A stretch of 64,000 nt of DNA, taken from the NCBI GenBank assembly GCA_020796225.1, contig CM036758.1, positions 72,508,866 through 72,572,865 of the forward strand, written 5' to 3'. This DNA is from Arion vulgaris. Taxonomy: Eukaryota; Mollusca; Gastropoda; Stylommatophora; Arionidae. Each line of letters begins with the position of its first letter. The first letter of the stretch is position 1. The notes beneath the pieces are model-generated. The model was not told the DNA's origin, searched no databases, and saw only the letters and a list, made by a program, of their open reading frames with translations. Made by a program: the position numbers and the translations under genes. Positions 8,801 through 18,567 of the stretch are shown piece by piece.

Positions 8801-11641
8801 TTCTCCAGATCATTTTCCTGGATTGTTTCAGGAGAATCTTTGCTTCTGTAAAACTATGTGTTGTGTGGTGTTGTGTTAGGCTCCACCCAGCCCTTGCGAG
8901 TTTGTCAGTCTTTTCATTTCCTGGTATGCCACAGTGAGCTGGTATCCACTGTAAGACCAGTTCGAATTTTTTTGACAACAAGCTGATATTTTGCTGTATG
9001 TCCTGAATGAGCTTGTCTTGTCTGGGACATGAGATAGCCTGGAGAACGGATCTTGAATCGCTAAAGACTGCAATATTTTTGCTGACACTTGCTGGTCGTT
9101 GAGAATCTGTATGGCTGCAAAAAGGGCTGTTGCCTCTGCTCTAAAGTTGGTGCATGTTACTCCTGCTGCCAGAGAGTGTGTTTCTGTGTATCCTTGAGGG
9201 TGAGTGATGTAGATTCCGCTGCCTCCCTTCTGGTAGCATCTGTAGCTGAGCCATCTGTGAACACGTGTCCATGTGCTGGTGGGATACTGCTCTCGTAGCA
9301 TTTGGAGTGAAATGGCTCTTTGCTCTGTCTCTGTATTTTTTTGAGATTATTCCTGAGACTTCTAGGTGTATTTGGGCCATGTTTTGGTAGCGTGTCCATG
9401 GCTCTGGTATTATGGGTTCCCACATTTCTGGGTCAGTTTCTAGGATGTCTGTATGTTGCATATGAAATTCTCTGGCCAGATGGTTGGGACTTTTCCTTGC
9501 AAGTCTGTTTTTGTTTTCTCTTGGAATTTTGTGTGTAGAGGGTGTTCTTTTAGCCGTTTTAGTTTTTCAAACTGGGTGAGTGTTTTAAATTTTCTGCAGA
9601 GTTCTAGAGGCTCTATGTCTGCGGTTTTTCCATTTCTATGATAGGACTGCTTTTCATTGCTCACAGAGTTATTCTTAGGTGCATGTTTTGTACCTTGTCT
9701 AGTTTTTGTGTGTTTGTTTTGGCTGCTGTTGTCCAAGAGCTGGAGCCATATTCCATGATGGGTCTTACTGTTCCCGTGTAGACCTGCTTTAATATTTTTG
9801 AATTTGCGCCCAGGACGTGCCAGCTAGTTTCTTCATCACAGCAAGTCTTTGTATGGCTTTTCTTTGAATTTTGTCTATGTTTGGCTTCCAGGTAAGTCTG
9901 CTGTCTAGGTTGATTCCAAGGAAGGTGGGTGTATCTGTTTGGGGTATTGACGTTGCACATTGGTTTGGTAGGCCACTAAACACATATTCTACACCTTTAG
10001 GACATGTGCATCCGATTTCAGCCAAACCTCCTTAGTCACCTCTTATGACATGAGTGACAGGTAAAAGTGGTTCTATTCTTTACACCCCAAATTTGGGCCC
10101 CAGTACTCACTCAGGCGGCTTTCCTGTTTAATTCCTACTCACTTTGACAGACTACAGTGTTGTGCCTGTTTCTAGGATCACCACAAGAAGGTGGAGTTTG
10201 ATCTTGGACAGTAACAGATCACTGATTCTGACTTGACTTCTTATTTACAGGACCTATGACCCCTATGCTTAATATGACAGGGAACACCATGTGCAGGTAT
10301 ATTTGACAGAGGTTCTATTTCTGTTGGAATTACCTGTTTAGAAGGACCGTCAATCGAACACTTACTCCTCTTACACTGTTTTGATATTTATTGTCTATTT
10401 CTTTAGATCAGTAAATATAACATTGTAACTCCTAGCACATCAATTACTTTGATATCTCTGAAGTCAGAGAAGGCATACCTGTATAGTGGGGGACACTGAT
10501 AATAAGGAAAGCATGTCTCCATACAAAAATGAGTCAGAAGCGCCAGTACTAGGTGCACTGACTACGCCTTAATTCATAGCAGGTGAACGCAAGAAGAAGA
10601 ATTACTTTGATGACCAGAAGAAGAGAGGGCAGAAAATGCAGACCATTTGAAGAAAATATCATCATCATCAGGTGCTGTGCCGGCTGGCGTAGGCGATCAT
10701 GGATCTCTACAAACTCTGTCGTGCTATCATCTCAGATGTTGATGCTCTACCATGCCTTGAAGTCAGACTATCCAAAATTTTCTCTTACTGTCTTCCTCTG
10801 TCTCATCTACCCTCAATTTTCCCGGTTGTCACAATATGTTCTAAACCTCCTTTTCTCATCACAAGTCCGGAAAATGATGACTGGCTCTTTCTTACATTGA
10901 AAAAATATCCCGCATATTACTGCACCATTATTATCACAACAAACATTAAATCATCATGATCGCCCGAGTGGTTACCGGGCCCAAATTTGGGGTGTAAAGA
11001 ATAGAACCACTGTTACCTGCCACGCATGTCGAAGAGGCAACTAAGGAGATTTGGCTGAAATCGATGCATGTGTCCGCTTGGGAATGCTAACCAAACAAAT
11101 GCTTGCAGAAAACAGATGCGCCAGGCCGTAAGGCGTATAACATGGTGCAATGACCTCACACTGAGGAATGGGATAACGGATTCTACGGTCGCCAATCTGC
11201 CTCAGAGATTTAGCCACGAGTAAGAATGTCAGACCTACCATCACGAGGGTGGTCAAAACAGGGAAGCAGAAGAAGAAATCATCATAATAAATACAACAAG
11301 CCAATAAACATTTATAAATGAATATACAGATAACAGGTGGTAATATGCAAGCTTGTTAGTAGGAAGGGAGGAGGACATATAGACGGAGGATACATGATAA
11401 TTATACAGCTGTAATACAAATGTTATGTTTTGCCTGGGGCTTATGAAACTCTCGCACCTGCCCTGTGTGAAGAAGTATTATTAATTAATTATTGATAGCC
11501 CAGACCAGTCAGTCAGCAAAACATGTCATGAACTAGAAATACTAGCTACTCAACTAACTCACCATATTCAATCCCTCCAAATATAAATATACATGCAAAT
11601 ACCATGTACATCAAATACTTCTTGACTTTCAATGTAGTCAT
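2722..11641 (-). CDS. MFS transporter, MFSD8/CLN7-like, N-terminal half (gene runs off the left edge)
   Basis: Four exons join in phase on the minus strand: 11641-11563, 6214-6091, 3494-3367 and 2841-2722. They give 150 residues from the start Met. The protein shows TM1 (about residues 9-30), an ILPTLWLYLKSKYG segment, TM2, then GRISDRFGCTKK (residues 67-78), the MFS motif A loop between TM2 and TM3. SRFVSGLGAASEA and TAEKERT follow, the pattern around TM4 of MFSD8-type carriers. MFSD8 itself is a lysosomal membrane protein; that location here is inference. The start ATG has an in-frame TAA 27 bp upstream, although a cag acceptor at 11658-11660 leaves a 5' leader exon possible. The remaining helices lie left of base 1. 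All introns carry SINEs and LINEs. Another MFS subfamily is possible. Confidence 0.8.
2950..3125 (+). repeat. SINE family H, partial
   Basis: It shares cagtgtaggtgagattgagttcc and aacccttggcagttcaaaa-type blocks with the longer copy at 20787-21025. The tRNA-like head is missing here. Confidence 0.55.
3165..3300 (-). mobile_element. LINE fragment
   Basis: It is the reverse complement of part of the LINE piece at 46150-46250 (shared cctcaagcatttc and cctcgtttcatag blocks). Confidence 0.5.
3367..3494 (-). CDS. MFS transporter exon 3 (motif A, TM3)
   Basis: The exon encodes ISDRFGCTKKIFIVC and SLYF-type TM3 residues, ending GSRFVS. The acceptor is tatgtag and the donor tcag|gtaagg. It enters in phase 2 and leaves in phase 1, both matching the neighbouring exons. 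Another frame is also open across it but does not join to neighbours. Confidence 0.85.
3599..3849 (-). mobile_element. SINE-A copy
   Basis: In reverse it runs from gcccgagtggttaccg to a (GAA)n tail, with the central aagaatagaaccactg block. It is near full length. Confidence 0.8.
3930..4157 (+). mobile_element. LINE C-terminus (GKRKRGRPKTT type)
   Basis: A 63-residue open stretch reads MWSPVGKRKRGRPKTTLQ, then QLLARNRITWRSKTSALCAA and a stop at 4155-4157. This is the standard CR1/L2-like LINE C-terminus. A minus-strand relative lies at 47095-47300. Confidence 0.75.
4196..5320 (-). mobile_element. piggyBac-like element, internally deleted, TTAA target site
   Basis: The 1125-bp insert is bounded by TTAA at 4192-4195 and 5321-5324. 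Its ends are inverted repeats: ctgattcagtacc at the left and gggactgaatcag at the right. TTAA duplication is the mark of the piggyBac superfamily. The minus strand holds the start of a transposase-like reading frame with an acidic N-terminal region; the catalytic domain is missing. The left third resembles 63285-63541. Confidence 0.8.
4729..5069 (-). pseudogene. piggyBac-like transposase remnant (N-terminal)
   Basis: An ATG at 5069-5067 opens MSNNSESRNGLLSAR. A frame change near 4985-5000 leads into WLHEDVDTDSEDSE and SDSDDTEVCD. An acidic, Ser/Asp-rich N-terminus is typical of piggyBac transposases. No DDD catalytic region or Cys-rich tail is present, so the copy cannot make active enzyme. 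Assignment rests on the TTAA borders and this acidic start. Confidence 0.55.
5516..5762 (-). mobile_element. SINE-B copy
   Basis: On the plus strand it reads gaacgctccatatcgaccac through gatttgcatgtgatctgagcc-like sequence to cacatgggcgg. It is full length. The reading frame open across it has no coding meaning. Confidence 0.8.
5766..5893 (-). mobile_element. SINE-C copy, reverse
   Basis: It contains ctatgaattcaggc and tctgattgatttttacgtgaag, the reverse of the SINE-C body, and lies directly beside SINE-B. Confidence 0.65.
6091..6214 (-). CDS. MFS transporter exon 2 (TM1 end to TM2)
   Basis: The exon encodes VILPTLWLYLKSKYGAP, then LGLVLSAYSLAALF and SAPIIG. The acceptor is ttttcag and the donor cag|gttagt. 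It enters in phase 1 and leaves in phase 2, joining IEY-A-VILP upstream and G-R-ISDRFG downstream. Confidence 0.85.
6340..6985 (-). mobile_element. LINE fragment (family W)
   Basis: The minus strand holds decayed reverse-transcriptase C-terminal sequence with RLITDSAPQRTMLLRYSGYK and HKWW-type residues. The same family appears at 14230-14690 and 53660-54000, and a short tail matches 61390-61470. Confidence 0.55.
6991..7249 (+). mobile_element. SINE-B copy
   Basis: It runs from a cccatgtggtgccgg head to ggtcgatatggagcgtcaag and gaag. It is near full length. Confidence 0.8.
7437..7690 (-). mobile_element. SINE-A copy with target-site duplication
   Basis: It is flanked by tgtattgttt at 7427-7436 and 7691-7700. 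It is full length, with a (TTC)n end on the plus strand. Confidence 0.85.
7880..8115 (+). mobile_element. SINE family G copy
   Basis: The tRNA-like head includes gtggctgagtgttaagccc and gtgggtttgcatctg. The body has ctaggattgttgccagagct and ends atgaaatcaatcctc. A second copy is at 45357-45588. Confidence 0.65.
8365..10119 (-). mobile_element. SINE-A copy split by a LINE
   Basis: SINE-A sequence occupies 8365-8464 and 9950-10119. The outer flanks repeat tttcctgtt (8356-8364 and 10120-10128), and the inner break repeats acgttgcaca, the duplication made by the inserted LINE. Confidence 0.85.
8465..9949 (-). mobile_element. 5'-truncated LINE with RNase H domain
   Basis: The 1485-bp insert is flanked by acgttgcaca at 8455-8464 and 9950-9959. 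On the minus strand it encodes, in broken frames, a reverse-transcriptase thumb (FLGINLDSRLTWKPNI, TVRPIMEYGSSSW) and an RNase H domain (FTDGSATDAT, LQWIPAHCGIPGNEKTDKLA). This order is usual for Jockey/I-type LINEs. The palm domain is missing and several frameshifts make it inactive. Confidence 0.85.
10129..10442. other. no gene recognised
   Basis: An intron stretch of the transporter gene with no clear repeat or exon. Confidence 0.4.
10455..10599 (+). mobile_element. SINE-C copy with target-site duplication
   Basis: It is flanked by aattactttgat at 10443-10454 and 10600-10611. It runs from atctctgaagtc to aagaagaag. Confidence 0.85.
10958..11275 (+). mobile_element. SINE-A relative with a different 3' half
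   Basis: It is flanked by aaatcatcat at 10948-10957 and 11276-11285. The first 100 bp is SINE-A (cgcccgagtggttaccggg to gaggcaactaaggag). After that the sequence differs completely from other A copies, yet it still ends in agaagaag. It looks like a module swap. Confidence 0.75.
11563..11641 (-). CDS. MFS transporter exon 1 (start Met, TM1)
   Basis: The exon encodes MTTLKVKKYLMYMVFAC, then IFIFGGIEY, and ends g|gtgagt in phase 1. The ATG has A at -3 (cacaatg). The N-terminus is shorter than in typical MFSD8 proteins, so a further upstream exon cannot be excluded. Confidence 0.8.
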
Positions 11642-11752
11642 TGTGATTGGGAATTCGCTGAAAGTTACTTAGATCACATCACTTTCTTCACGTAATCCTT
11701 CCTTCCTTTCCTTCGGTTGAAATATTGTCTATATTATATTCAATGTTGTCTT

Positions 11753-11758
11753 CACGTG
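11753..11758. promoter_or_regulatory. CACGTG E-box upstream of the transporter
   Basis: A palindromic CACGTG lies about 112 bp upstream of the start codon. It is the core of the CLEAR site used by TFEB-type factors on lysosomal genes in vertebrates. One 6-mer is weak evidence. Confidence 0.25.
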
Positions 11759-12596
11759 TAATTATAATTATTATAATGGCTACGATTATTAAATGATTAT
11801 TCTAATTGAATCATTAGACGAATAATACACTATACACTACACAGTGGTACAGTGACTACACTTACACCACTGAATGGACTCGTGGTGGTGGAGTAGCCTA
11901 GAAAAACAATAGGTTACTAAATATATACAGTTAAAATGGTTAATTGAATCGTGCATGGATGATGAGTTTTAATTTAGCAACTCGGTAACCGTTCATAAAC
12001 GTTTATTTATTATTTACACTTCTTTACTCTAAGTTTACGTTTTAAGTTTAGTTTAGTAAGCAATAATAATCTGCAATATAAATAATAAACTAAAACTCCG
12101 GTTTAAAACATATGATATGCATTATATTGGTCACGATTGGTGTGACAACATTCTAATGTCTCATCTCTTCTTACGATAAAAACGAATTACTATCAGCAAC
12201 GGGAAATATTTTATCATATTTATATTATATGATACATCCTTGTTTTCAATAGTAAATATATCAATATTTATATATCCTTTATCACCACTTGATCTGATTG
12301 TAAACAAACAACACTTTCATCCTGTAACGGAAGTCAATTGAATTTTGTATATCTGCTGGCATATGTTACTATGTAATAATATAAATATTTCAAGATGTTT
12401 CTCACACTGTTGTCAAATTTAGTCATTTAAAAATCGATTAAATTTAGTAAATTTCTCTCGATTTAATTCCTTACAAAATAGTGACAATTATCGAAAGTCT
12501 GTTTTATGAATTATGCTAAATCCACATTACGCTTCGGTCAGAATAGTCAATAGTTCAAAGTAAAAATGGAAGTGCATCAATCAGTTTCAGATTGGA

Positions 12597-13540
12597 ATAT
12601 CGTTATTGAACTCCCGTGCATGTCCATATTTGCTCCGATCTCCTTCGCAATATCTCTAACAGCGACTGATCGTACCATGAATCGAAATGACATTCTTCAT
12701 GCATTGAGAGTCTTTCCGAACAGAGAAGTTTCAAGGCTGTGAATCCCACTCGCTGACCAGATTGAAAGAGATGAGTGTTAATATTGGTGCAGCCCGAAAA
12801 GAACGACATACTAAATGCAAAGAGATTGATTAATCAACATCGAACTGGCGTGTTGGGTCGCTGGAGGCTTCTGGATTTGCGGAGATCGGAGCACTTATGG
12901 ACATGTCCGGAGTGCTATGATGATAGTCCTCATATAACTGATAACCAGTTCGATGTTGATTGATGAGTCTTCTCATATACCTGTTGTATTATTTTTTGGC
13001 CATTCCATTCTTCAATTCCAGCTCTTGCAATCTAGCAGGTGACGTGAATTGGTTCAAATGGAAATCTTCTTTGCAGTCACACACTATGAGAGCATTCAGA
13101 ATGTCAGCTCCATCCATTGACTGTCTCCCTGATATGGTAGCAGAGCCAGCGAGTCTGTCTGCTCTCTCATTGCCAACGATACCCATGTGCCCGGAACGAA
13201 GATGAGTGTAATTCTGCAAATTGGTGACGCTTGTAGTGATTCAGATCAATGCCTGCGCACCGAACCAGCCTCTACCTTTCGTATCATACTCAATGAATCA
13301 CTCAGAATGCACGCATGAATGAAGTTTTGTGACTCTAGCCAGAGTAGTGCCTTACTCACCGCCAGTACTTCCATTGTAATGCAACTTGTCATACTAAATG
13401 CACCACTGGCTTCCTTGACTATTCTGCCGTATAAGCTTGCAGGGAATGTCCGGCCATGTGGACTTCGTGGCGAACTAAGTCAATATCCGATATCAACCAT
13501 TCTATTCTTGACTGTCATACACTGTGGCTGATGAAAAACT
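12597..13540 (-). mobile_element. RNase H LINE fragment with an inverted segment
   Basis: The minus strand at 12960-13540 encodes RNase H residues (GHMGIVGNERADRLAGSAT). A segment at about 12815-12955 reads on the plus strand (RLINQHRTGVLGRW, SEHLWTCPEC), and 12600-12770 again reads minus (LLEILRRRSEQIW). The inverted part is bordered by a cagttcgatgttgatt inverted repeat. The same family is straight at 16693-18290. Confidence 0.75.
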
Positions 13541-13565
13541 ACAGAACTACGGATATCCCTAGAGG

Positions 13566-13770
13566 AAACCCGCCTGTCCAGCGTGTTCGTATCGCGTTGG
13601 ACGACGGGTGACAAGCCCCGTGTGAGTGCGGTTTAATTCTGCGAACCGGCAGAAAAGCCACAGGTTCTCCAGATTTACGGGGCACGTGGCACCGAACCGA
13701 AGGGTTACGATGTCCATGGCACTGAGCCGAAGAGCTGAAAGCTCAAGTGCTTCTGGATCCAAATAAAATC
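13566..13770 (+). mobile_element. SINE-D copy
   Basis: It runs from cgcctgtccagcgtgttcg to agcacttg-type sequence ending tgcttctggatcc. Box B-like ggtttaattctgcg lies in the head. Confidence 0.75.
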
Positions 13771-13799
13771 CATAGAGGAATAAGAGGAAAATTCTCACA

Positions 13800-14030
13800 C
13801 TCTAAGACTTGAAATATTCTGATGATATCACATTGCTACCAACATATTCAGGGGAAAATAGGAGGTGGACAGACTTCAAAAAGGCAACAAATAGATTGGA
13901 TAGGCATCAGGGGGAAAGGGGTTTGCAACATATGTACTGAGTTTCATCAAGAAAAAATAAATTCAAAGGTTCGGCCACATAACCAGATTATCAACAGAAA
14001 GTGCGCCAAAAAAGCAGTGCTATTCAGATA
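13800..14030 (+). mobile_element. LINE reverse-transcriptase scrap
   Basis: Decayed plus-strand reading includes DDITLLPTYS, resembling the (A)DD catalytic box region of a LINE, followed by unmatched residues. Confidence 0.4.
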
Positions 14031-14033
14031 CAG

Positions 14034-14228
14034 ACCCGTCTGCCCAGCGTGATCGTAGCGCGTTGGACTACGGGTGACTATCCCTCTGTGTGTGCGGGTT
14101 TAATTCCGCGGGATGGCAGAAAAAGCCACAGATCCCCAGATTTACGGTGTTCATGGCACCGAAGGGTTACGATGTCCATGGCACTGAGCCGAAGAGCTGA
14201 AAAGCTCAAGTGATTCTGGATCGGGAAA
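14034..14228 (+). mobile_element. SINE-D copy
   Basis: cccgtctgcccagcgtgatc head, agatttacggtgttcatgg body, ctggatcgg end. Confidence 0.8.
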
Positions 14229-14229
14229 A

Positions 14230-14690
14230 AATGTTTAAAAAATTCAGATACAGTGTTTCGTCTGTGTGGTGCCGGGACCCGCAAGGGAAACAAAGAATAG
14301 TACCACTGCGACCTACAAGACATGTCGTAAGCGGCGACTGATATAGGACTTAGGAAAGCTACCCTTGTAAATAAAAAGCATCACAAAAATCTGATGTTAT
14401 TGCTTACTTGGAGGCGCATAACTAGCGCAACGTACAATCGCTCTTAGGTTCATATCACATACAAATCACACGGAGTGGCTAATAAGTGGGTCGATACGGA
14501 GCGTTCCAAGAAGAAGATACAGTGTATACAAGGCAAAAGGTAGCTTACGCAAAATGTGGACCACATAAATACCAGAGGGAGTTAAAAACGCCATGTACAC
14601 AAGAGCTTGTTCTATAATTCTTTTATCATGAGGCTTTGATGCAAAGAACATTAGAAAAAGAAGAGGACGAATTTGATAGAACATAAGCTC
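14230..14690 (+). mobile_element. LINE family W fragment hosting a SINE
   Basis: The pieces on either side of the SINE-B at 14257-14514 join to read FRYSVYKAKGSLRKMWTT, matching the minus-strand LINE at 6340-6985. Confidence 0.55.
14257..14514 (+). mobile_element. SINE-B copy with target-site duplication
   Basis: It is flanked by agatacagtgt at 14246-14256 and 14515-14525. It is full length. Confidence 0.85.
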
Positions 14691-14837
14691 CAGGAAGAAT
14701 AATTATGGCTGCAAATTTAAGCAATATTCACCAGTTTTTATTTTATTTCAAAAGAGAAACAAATACATTTATATACATTCAAATACATCTTACGTGCAAC
14801 ACCAGATTGTAGTGCTGGTGATGATATCAACAAAGGG

Positions 14838-15047
14838 CCCGTCTGCCCAGCGTGTTCGTAGCGCGTTGACTACGGGTGACTATCCCTCTGTGTGTGTGGG
14901 TTCAATTCCGCGGGATGGCAGAAAAAGCCACAGATTCCCCACATTTACGGTGTTCGTGGCACCGAACCGAAGGGTTACGATGTCCATGGCACAGAGCCGA
15001 AGAGCTAATAAGCTCAAGTGCTTCTGGATCTGAAAAAAAAAAAAAAA
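14838..15047 (+). mobile_element. SINE-D copy with A-rich tail
   Basis: This is the best preserved SINE-D in the window. It runs from gcccgtctgcccagcgtg to tgcttctggatctg and then a run of A. Confidence 0.85.
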
Positions 15048-15158
15048 TATCAACAAAAGAATGAACAGAAACCATAATTTCTGTTGCCATTCTAAAGAAC
15101 ATTCGTTGGGTTTTTTAAACGTAGAATTTTTTTTAAAACCGAGTTAAGAATGTGTGTC

Positions 15159-15419
15159 TTCTTCTTCGAACGCTCCACATTAATCACTTGTTAACCACTC
15201 TTTGTGATTTGCATGTGATCCAAGCCTAAGAGCGATTGCATTTTGTGCCAGTTATGCGCCTACAAGTAGGCCAGCACATCAGATTTCCGCGCCGTTTTTT
15301 ATTTACCAGGATAGCTTTCCTAGGCCTCTACCTCGGTCGCCTCTTATTTACGACATGCCTTGTAGGTCACAGTGTTACTGTTCTTTGCTCCACTTGCAAG
15401 TTCCGGTAACACACAGGCG
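15159..15419 (-). mobile_element. SINE-B copy
   Basis: The plus strand reads cttcttcttcgaacgctcc to cacacaggcg. A short agaatg repeat on both sides may be the target duplication. Confidence 0.75.
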
Positions 15420-15489
15420 AGAATGGATGTGAGAAATTGGAATTTGGTTATTGGTTAGTGAGATGACGTCATTGCACTACAGGTTGAAT

Positions 15490-16440
15490 ATATGTATTCA
15501 ATATCCACAAGCAGATATCGAAGGGTACGTATGCTTATGGTTCCCGTAGCTCGCTAGTTAAATACATTCTTCGTTACGTACATCAGACTCCTTAAAACGA
15601 TGAAATGATTCAACATTAATTGCAGTGTTTTCATCTAATGAGCGGTCGCTGAGCAACATTAGAACGTCCCCACTGTCCATCTTCAACTCCCCGACCATCG
15701 ATGCCGTTGATGTAGTCCTTTCGCTCTCTCATTGCCGCAAATACTCACGTGTCTGGGAAAGTAGATCCACGTAAGAGCCTGAATGTTGGTAGCAAAAATA
15801 GACAGCGCCCGCTCATAACATGACTTTCCCTTTGCAACCTTTTGAAACATTGGCTGAGAGTGGGACACAATAATGGCCATATACGAGCGTAGTATGGCGA
15901 AGTGGAACATACAGAACAACTAATTCCAGTATGAGGATGGAAGTTGAAGCCGTTACTGCTGCCATCCATTGTCACTCTGTGACTCCGTTTACTGAGGTAT
16001 GTTGTTATATCTGACTCTTAGTCGATGATTCGGAAGGTCCAAATGGCAGATTGCGATATGAGTAGATGTCGTCTATAAAGGTTTCCAACCTCCAGAGACT
16101 CACGTTGATCTACTAATATGGACATGCGGATGTTCGCGGCGACGAGACTGCGGACAGGCGTGTATCGATTGTAGGAGCGTTTAGAGTAGATAGAGGGGAT
16201 ATTCTTCGGTCTCTTGACGACCTAGTATTGGATGAGGACACTAAAAGTTACGTTGAATCAATCCAGCGATTTCAGTTGTTTGAAATTACTCGTTTTACAA
16301 GTAGAACTGGATGCTTGGAGGGCCATGGAAAGAAGTGTGCTTAACCAGTGAATCAGTATGCATACCCTTCGACATCTGTTGGGATAGGCTGAGACCTATG
16401 GGTCTGCCTGGAGTGCTATGATGTCAGTTCAGTAACCAAT
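15490..16440. mobile_element. two oppositely oriented RNase H LINE fragments
   Basis: Minus strand 15490-15975 encodes HVSICGNERA-type RNase H sequence. Plus strand 16085-16440 encodes ADVRGDETADRR and RVDRGDILRSLDDL of the same domain. Both are decayed. They could be one insertion with a 5' inversion or two separate insertions. Confidence 0.6.
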
Positions 16441-16597
16441 AACAATAGTGTAGTGGTAATATCAGAAAGCTGTGCTGCGCTTAACAAGGCTGTAAACAGT
16501 AATTTGAAGGACAAAAATGATTGTCCATCAAACTGGTTCACCATGACCAGTGACAGATTTTGCTAATTCATTACTATAGAAGTATATTATCGTATAG

Positions 16598-16692
16598 CGG
16601 GGCATGTGGCCTATGTGAGAGAGAAATTCCGACGGAATTTTAGGTTGTCAACGTTCTGTTCAGATAAAACAAGCTATTGGATGATGGTAACG
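16598..16692 (+). mobile_element. LINE 3' scrap
   Basis: gtggcctatgtgagagag and caagctattggatgatgg match the LINE end at 28250-28335. Confidence 0.6.
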
Positions 16693-18290
16693 AGTTTCAG
16701 TTTGGAATATCTTCATTGCACTCCGGACATCTCCATAGGTGCTCCGATCTCCTTCGCAATATCTCCAACAACGTCCAGCGACTGACCGTACCAGTTCTAT
16801 TTTGATTGATGAGCCTACTTGTATACCTGTTGTACCGTTCTTTTCTTGCCACACCAATCTTCAAACCCAGTTCTCGCAATCCAGTAGTTGACGTAGATTG
16901 GTTTAGATGAAGGTCTTCTCTGCGGCCACGCTCTATAAGGACGTTCACGATGTCAGCTCTGTCCATTGGCTGGCCCTCTGATATAGCGACAGAGCCAGCC
17001 AGCCTGTCTGCTCTCTCATTGCCAATGACACCCATGTGCCCCGGAACAAAGAAAAGTGTAATTCTGCAAATGGTTGACGCCTACAGTGATTCAGTCCATT
17101 GCCTGCGCACCGAACCGGCCTCCACCTTTCGGATCACACTCAATGAGTCACTCAGAATGCACGCATGAGTGTAGTCTTGTGACTCTAGCTAGACTAGTGC
17201 ATTGGTCACTGCCAGTACCTCCATTGTCATGCTGCTTGTTGTCATACTGAATGTACCACTGGCTTCCTTGACCATTTTGCCACATGAGCTTGCAGAGAAG
17301 GCCCATGCAGACTTTTCGTGACGAACTACCGATCCATCCGTTAAATCAAAACGTCGTCTGCATTGCAGTTTTCATCGATTATGGCTTTGACGTCTGCATT
17401 CAACGCCTTGGGATTTCCTCCTCTGCAACCTTTGTCAAATTTAATGATGGTTGAAAAAGTGTTTCAGTATATTGGAGGCATCGGTATCCATTCTTCTCCA
17501 TAGTCAATATTATTGAGCCCGCATAACAGCTGAACAGTATCTGCGGCACGGCCAACCCATGACTTGCCCGCTTTAACCGATGTCCACCACTGGTGCTGAG
17601 CTGTTCATGCAATGGGTGATCCTTTTTGGCACTTATTTTGAGATAGGCACGTACTCTAGCTATCTTGACTCTATACTCCATGGTCGGAAAATCCAGGAGA
17701 AACCTCATCGCCACACAGGGTGTATCCCTTGTGCAACCAAGGATAATGCGCATAGCTTCGTTCTGTATTCTCTCAAGTCTTTCAATTTGCGTTTTGCTGA
17801 CAGTGAGGATGGCCATTGCATATTCAATGGTGGAGAGGGACCAGTCTGATACAGGATGACAAGCAGTCGTTGCTCGATGTTAACAGCCACCATGACTCTC
17901 ATCGCCGCCAAACCTTGACAATGTCTTAATAATGACATACTTGACATGTTCCCTGAAACACAGACTGCGGTCAAATGTCACACCCAAAAATATCATCGAT
18001 TTATCTACGGGCAAAACAATACAGCGAAGTTTCACACTAAGCGTACATGCATTAACAGTCTGATTATTGAGTGAGAACCATGTCACTGTTGCTTTGGTAG
18101 GGTTAACTAGTGCACCAGAGACATCACACCGTTTGTGATGCGGTCGAGTTCCCCTCTGTATCTCACCGGCAATTGCATCCCTGTCTTACCCTTGTCTATA
18201 CACTACGATGTCATCAGCAAATGACAGAGTTCTACCTCTGCCATCGAGTTGTTGTAACGAGTAGTATAGAGTAACTCTCTTTATCTGGGA
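16693..18290 (-). mobile_element. LINE with reverse transcriptase and RNase H remnants
   Basis: This is the most complete LINE copy in the window. On the minus strand, from 18290 down, it encodes a FADDIVVY palm motif (18207-18221), a FLGVTFDRSLCFREHV thumb region, RIQNEAMRIILGCTRDTP, and RNase H ending MGVIGNERADRLAGSVAISE. Then come RRRSEHLWRCPECNEDIPN and the end near 16690. Several frameshifts and stops are present. The layout is that of Jockey/I-type LINEs. The 5' part (endonuclease, ORF1) is absent. Confidence 0.85.
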
Positions 18291-18560
18291 GAAATTGTGT
18301 TTCTCTAAATCCATTCGCTGTTCGCATCATCATTCTGCATCCGGTTCAAAATGGTGGACCGTTAGTAGAGTACAATACTTCATCGTATGAAACTTTTATT
18401 TTGTATGTTGCAAATGTTGGCTAAATAGAAGTGTCTTTATAATTTTTGCATACACTATAGATGTGAATTACACATTTTTCTGTTTGAATATTTAGTTTGT
18501 ATCTAAATCGCACACAGACAGTGCGTTAAAAATTATGTTATTCATTTATTGTTTTCTGTT
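18291..18560. other. no gene recognised
   Basis: No repeat or exon could be assigned. Confidence 0.35.
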
Positions 18561-18567
18561 CACTCAC

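Larger units (their letters stand above)
11286..12596. other. upstream region of the transporter gene
   Basis: Apart from the first exon (11563-11641) this AT-rich stretch has no recognised repeat. It probably contains the promoter and 5' leader of the minus-strand transporter. No TATA box can be assigned with confidence. Confidence 0.45.
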
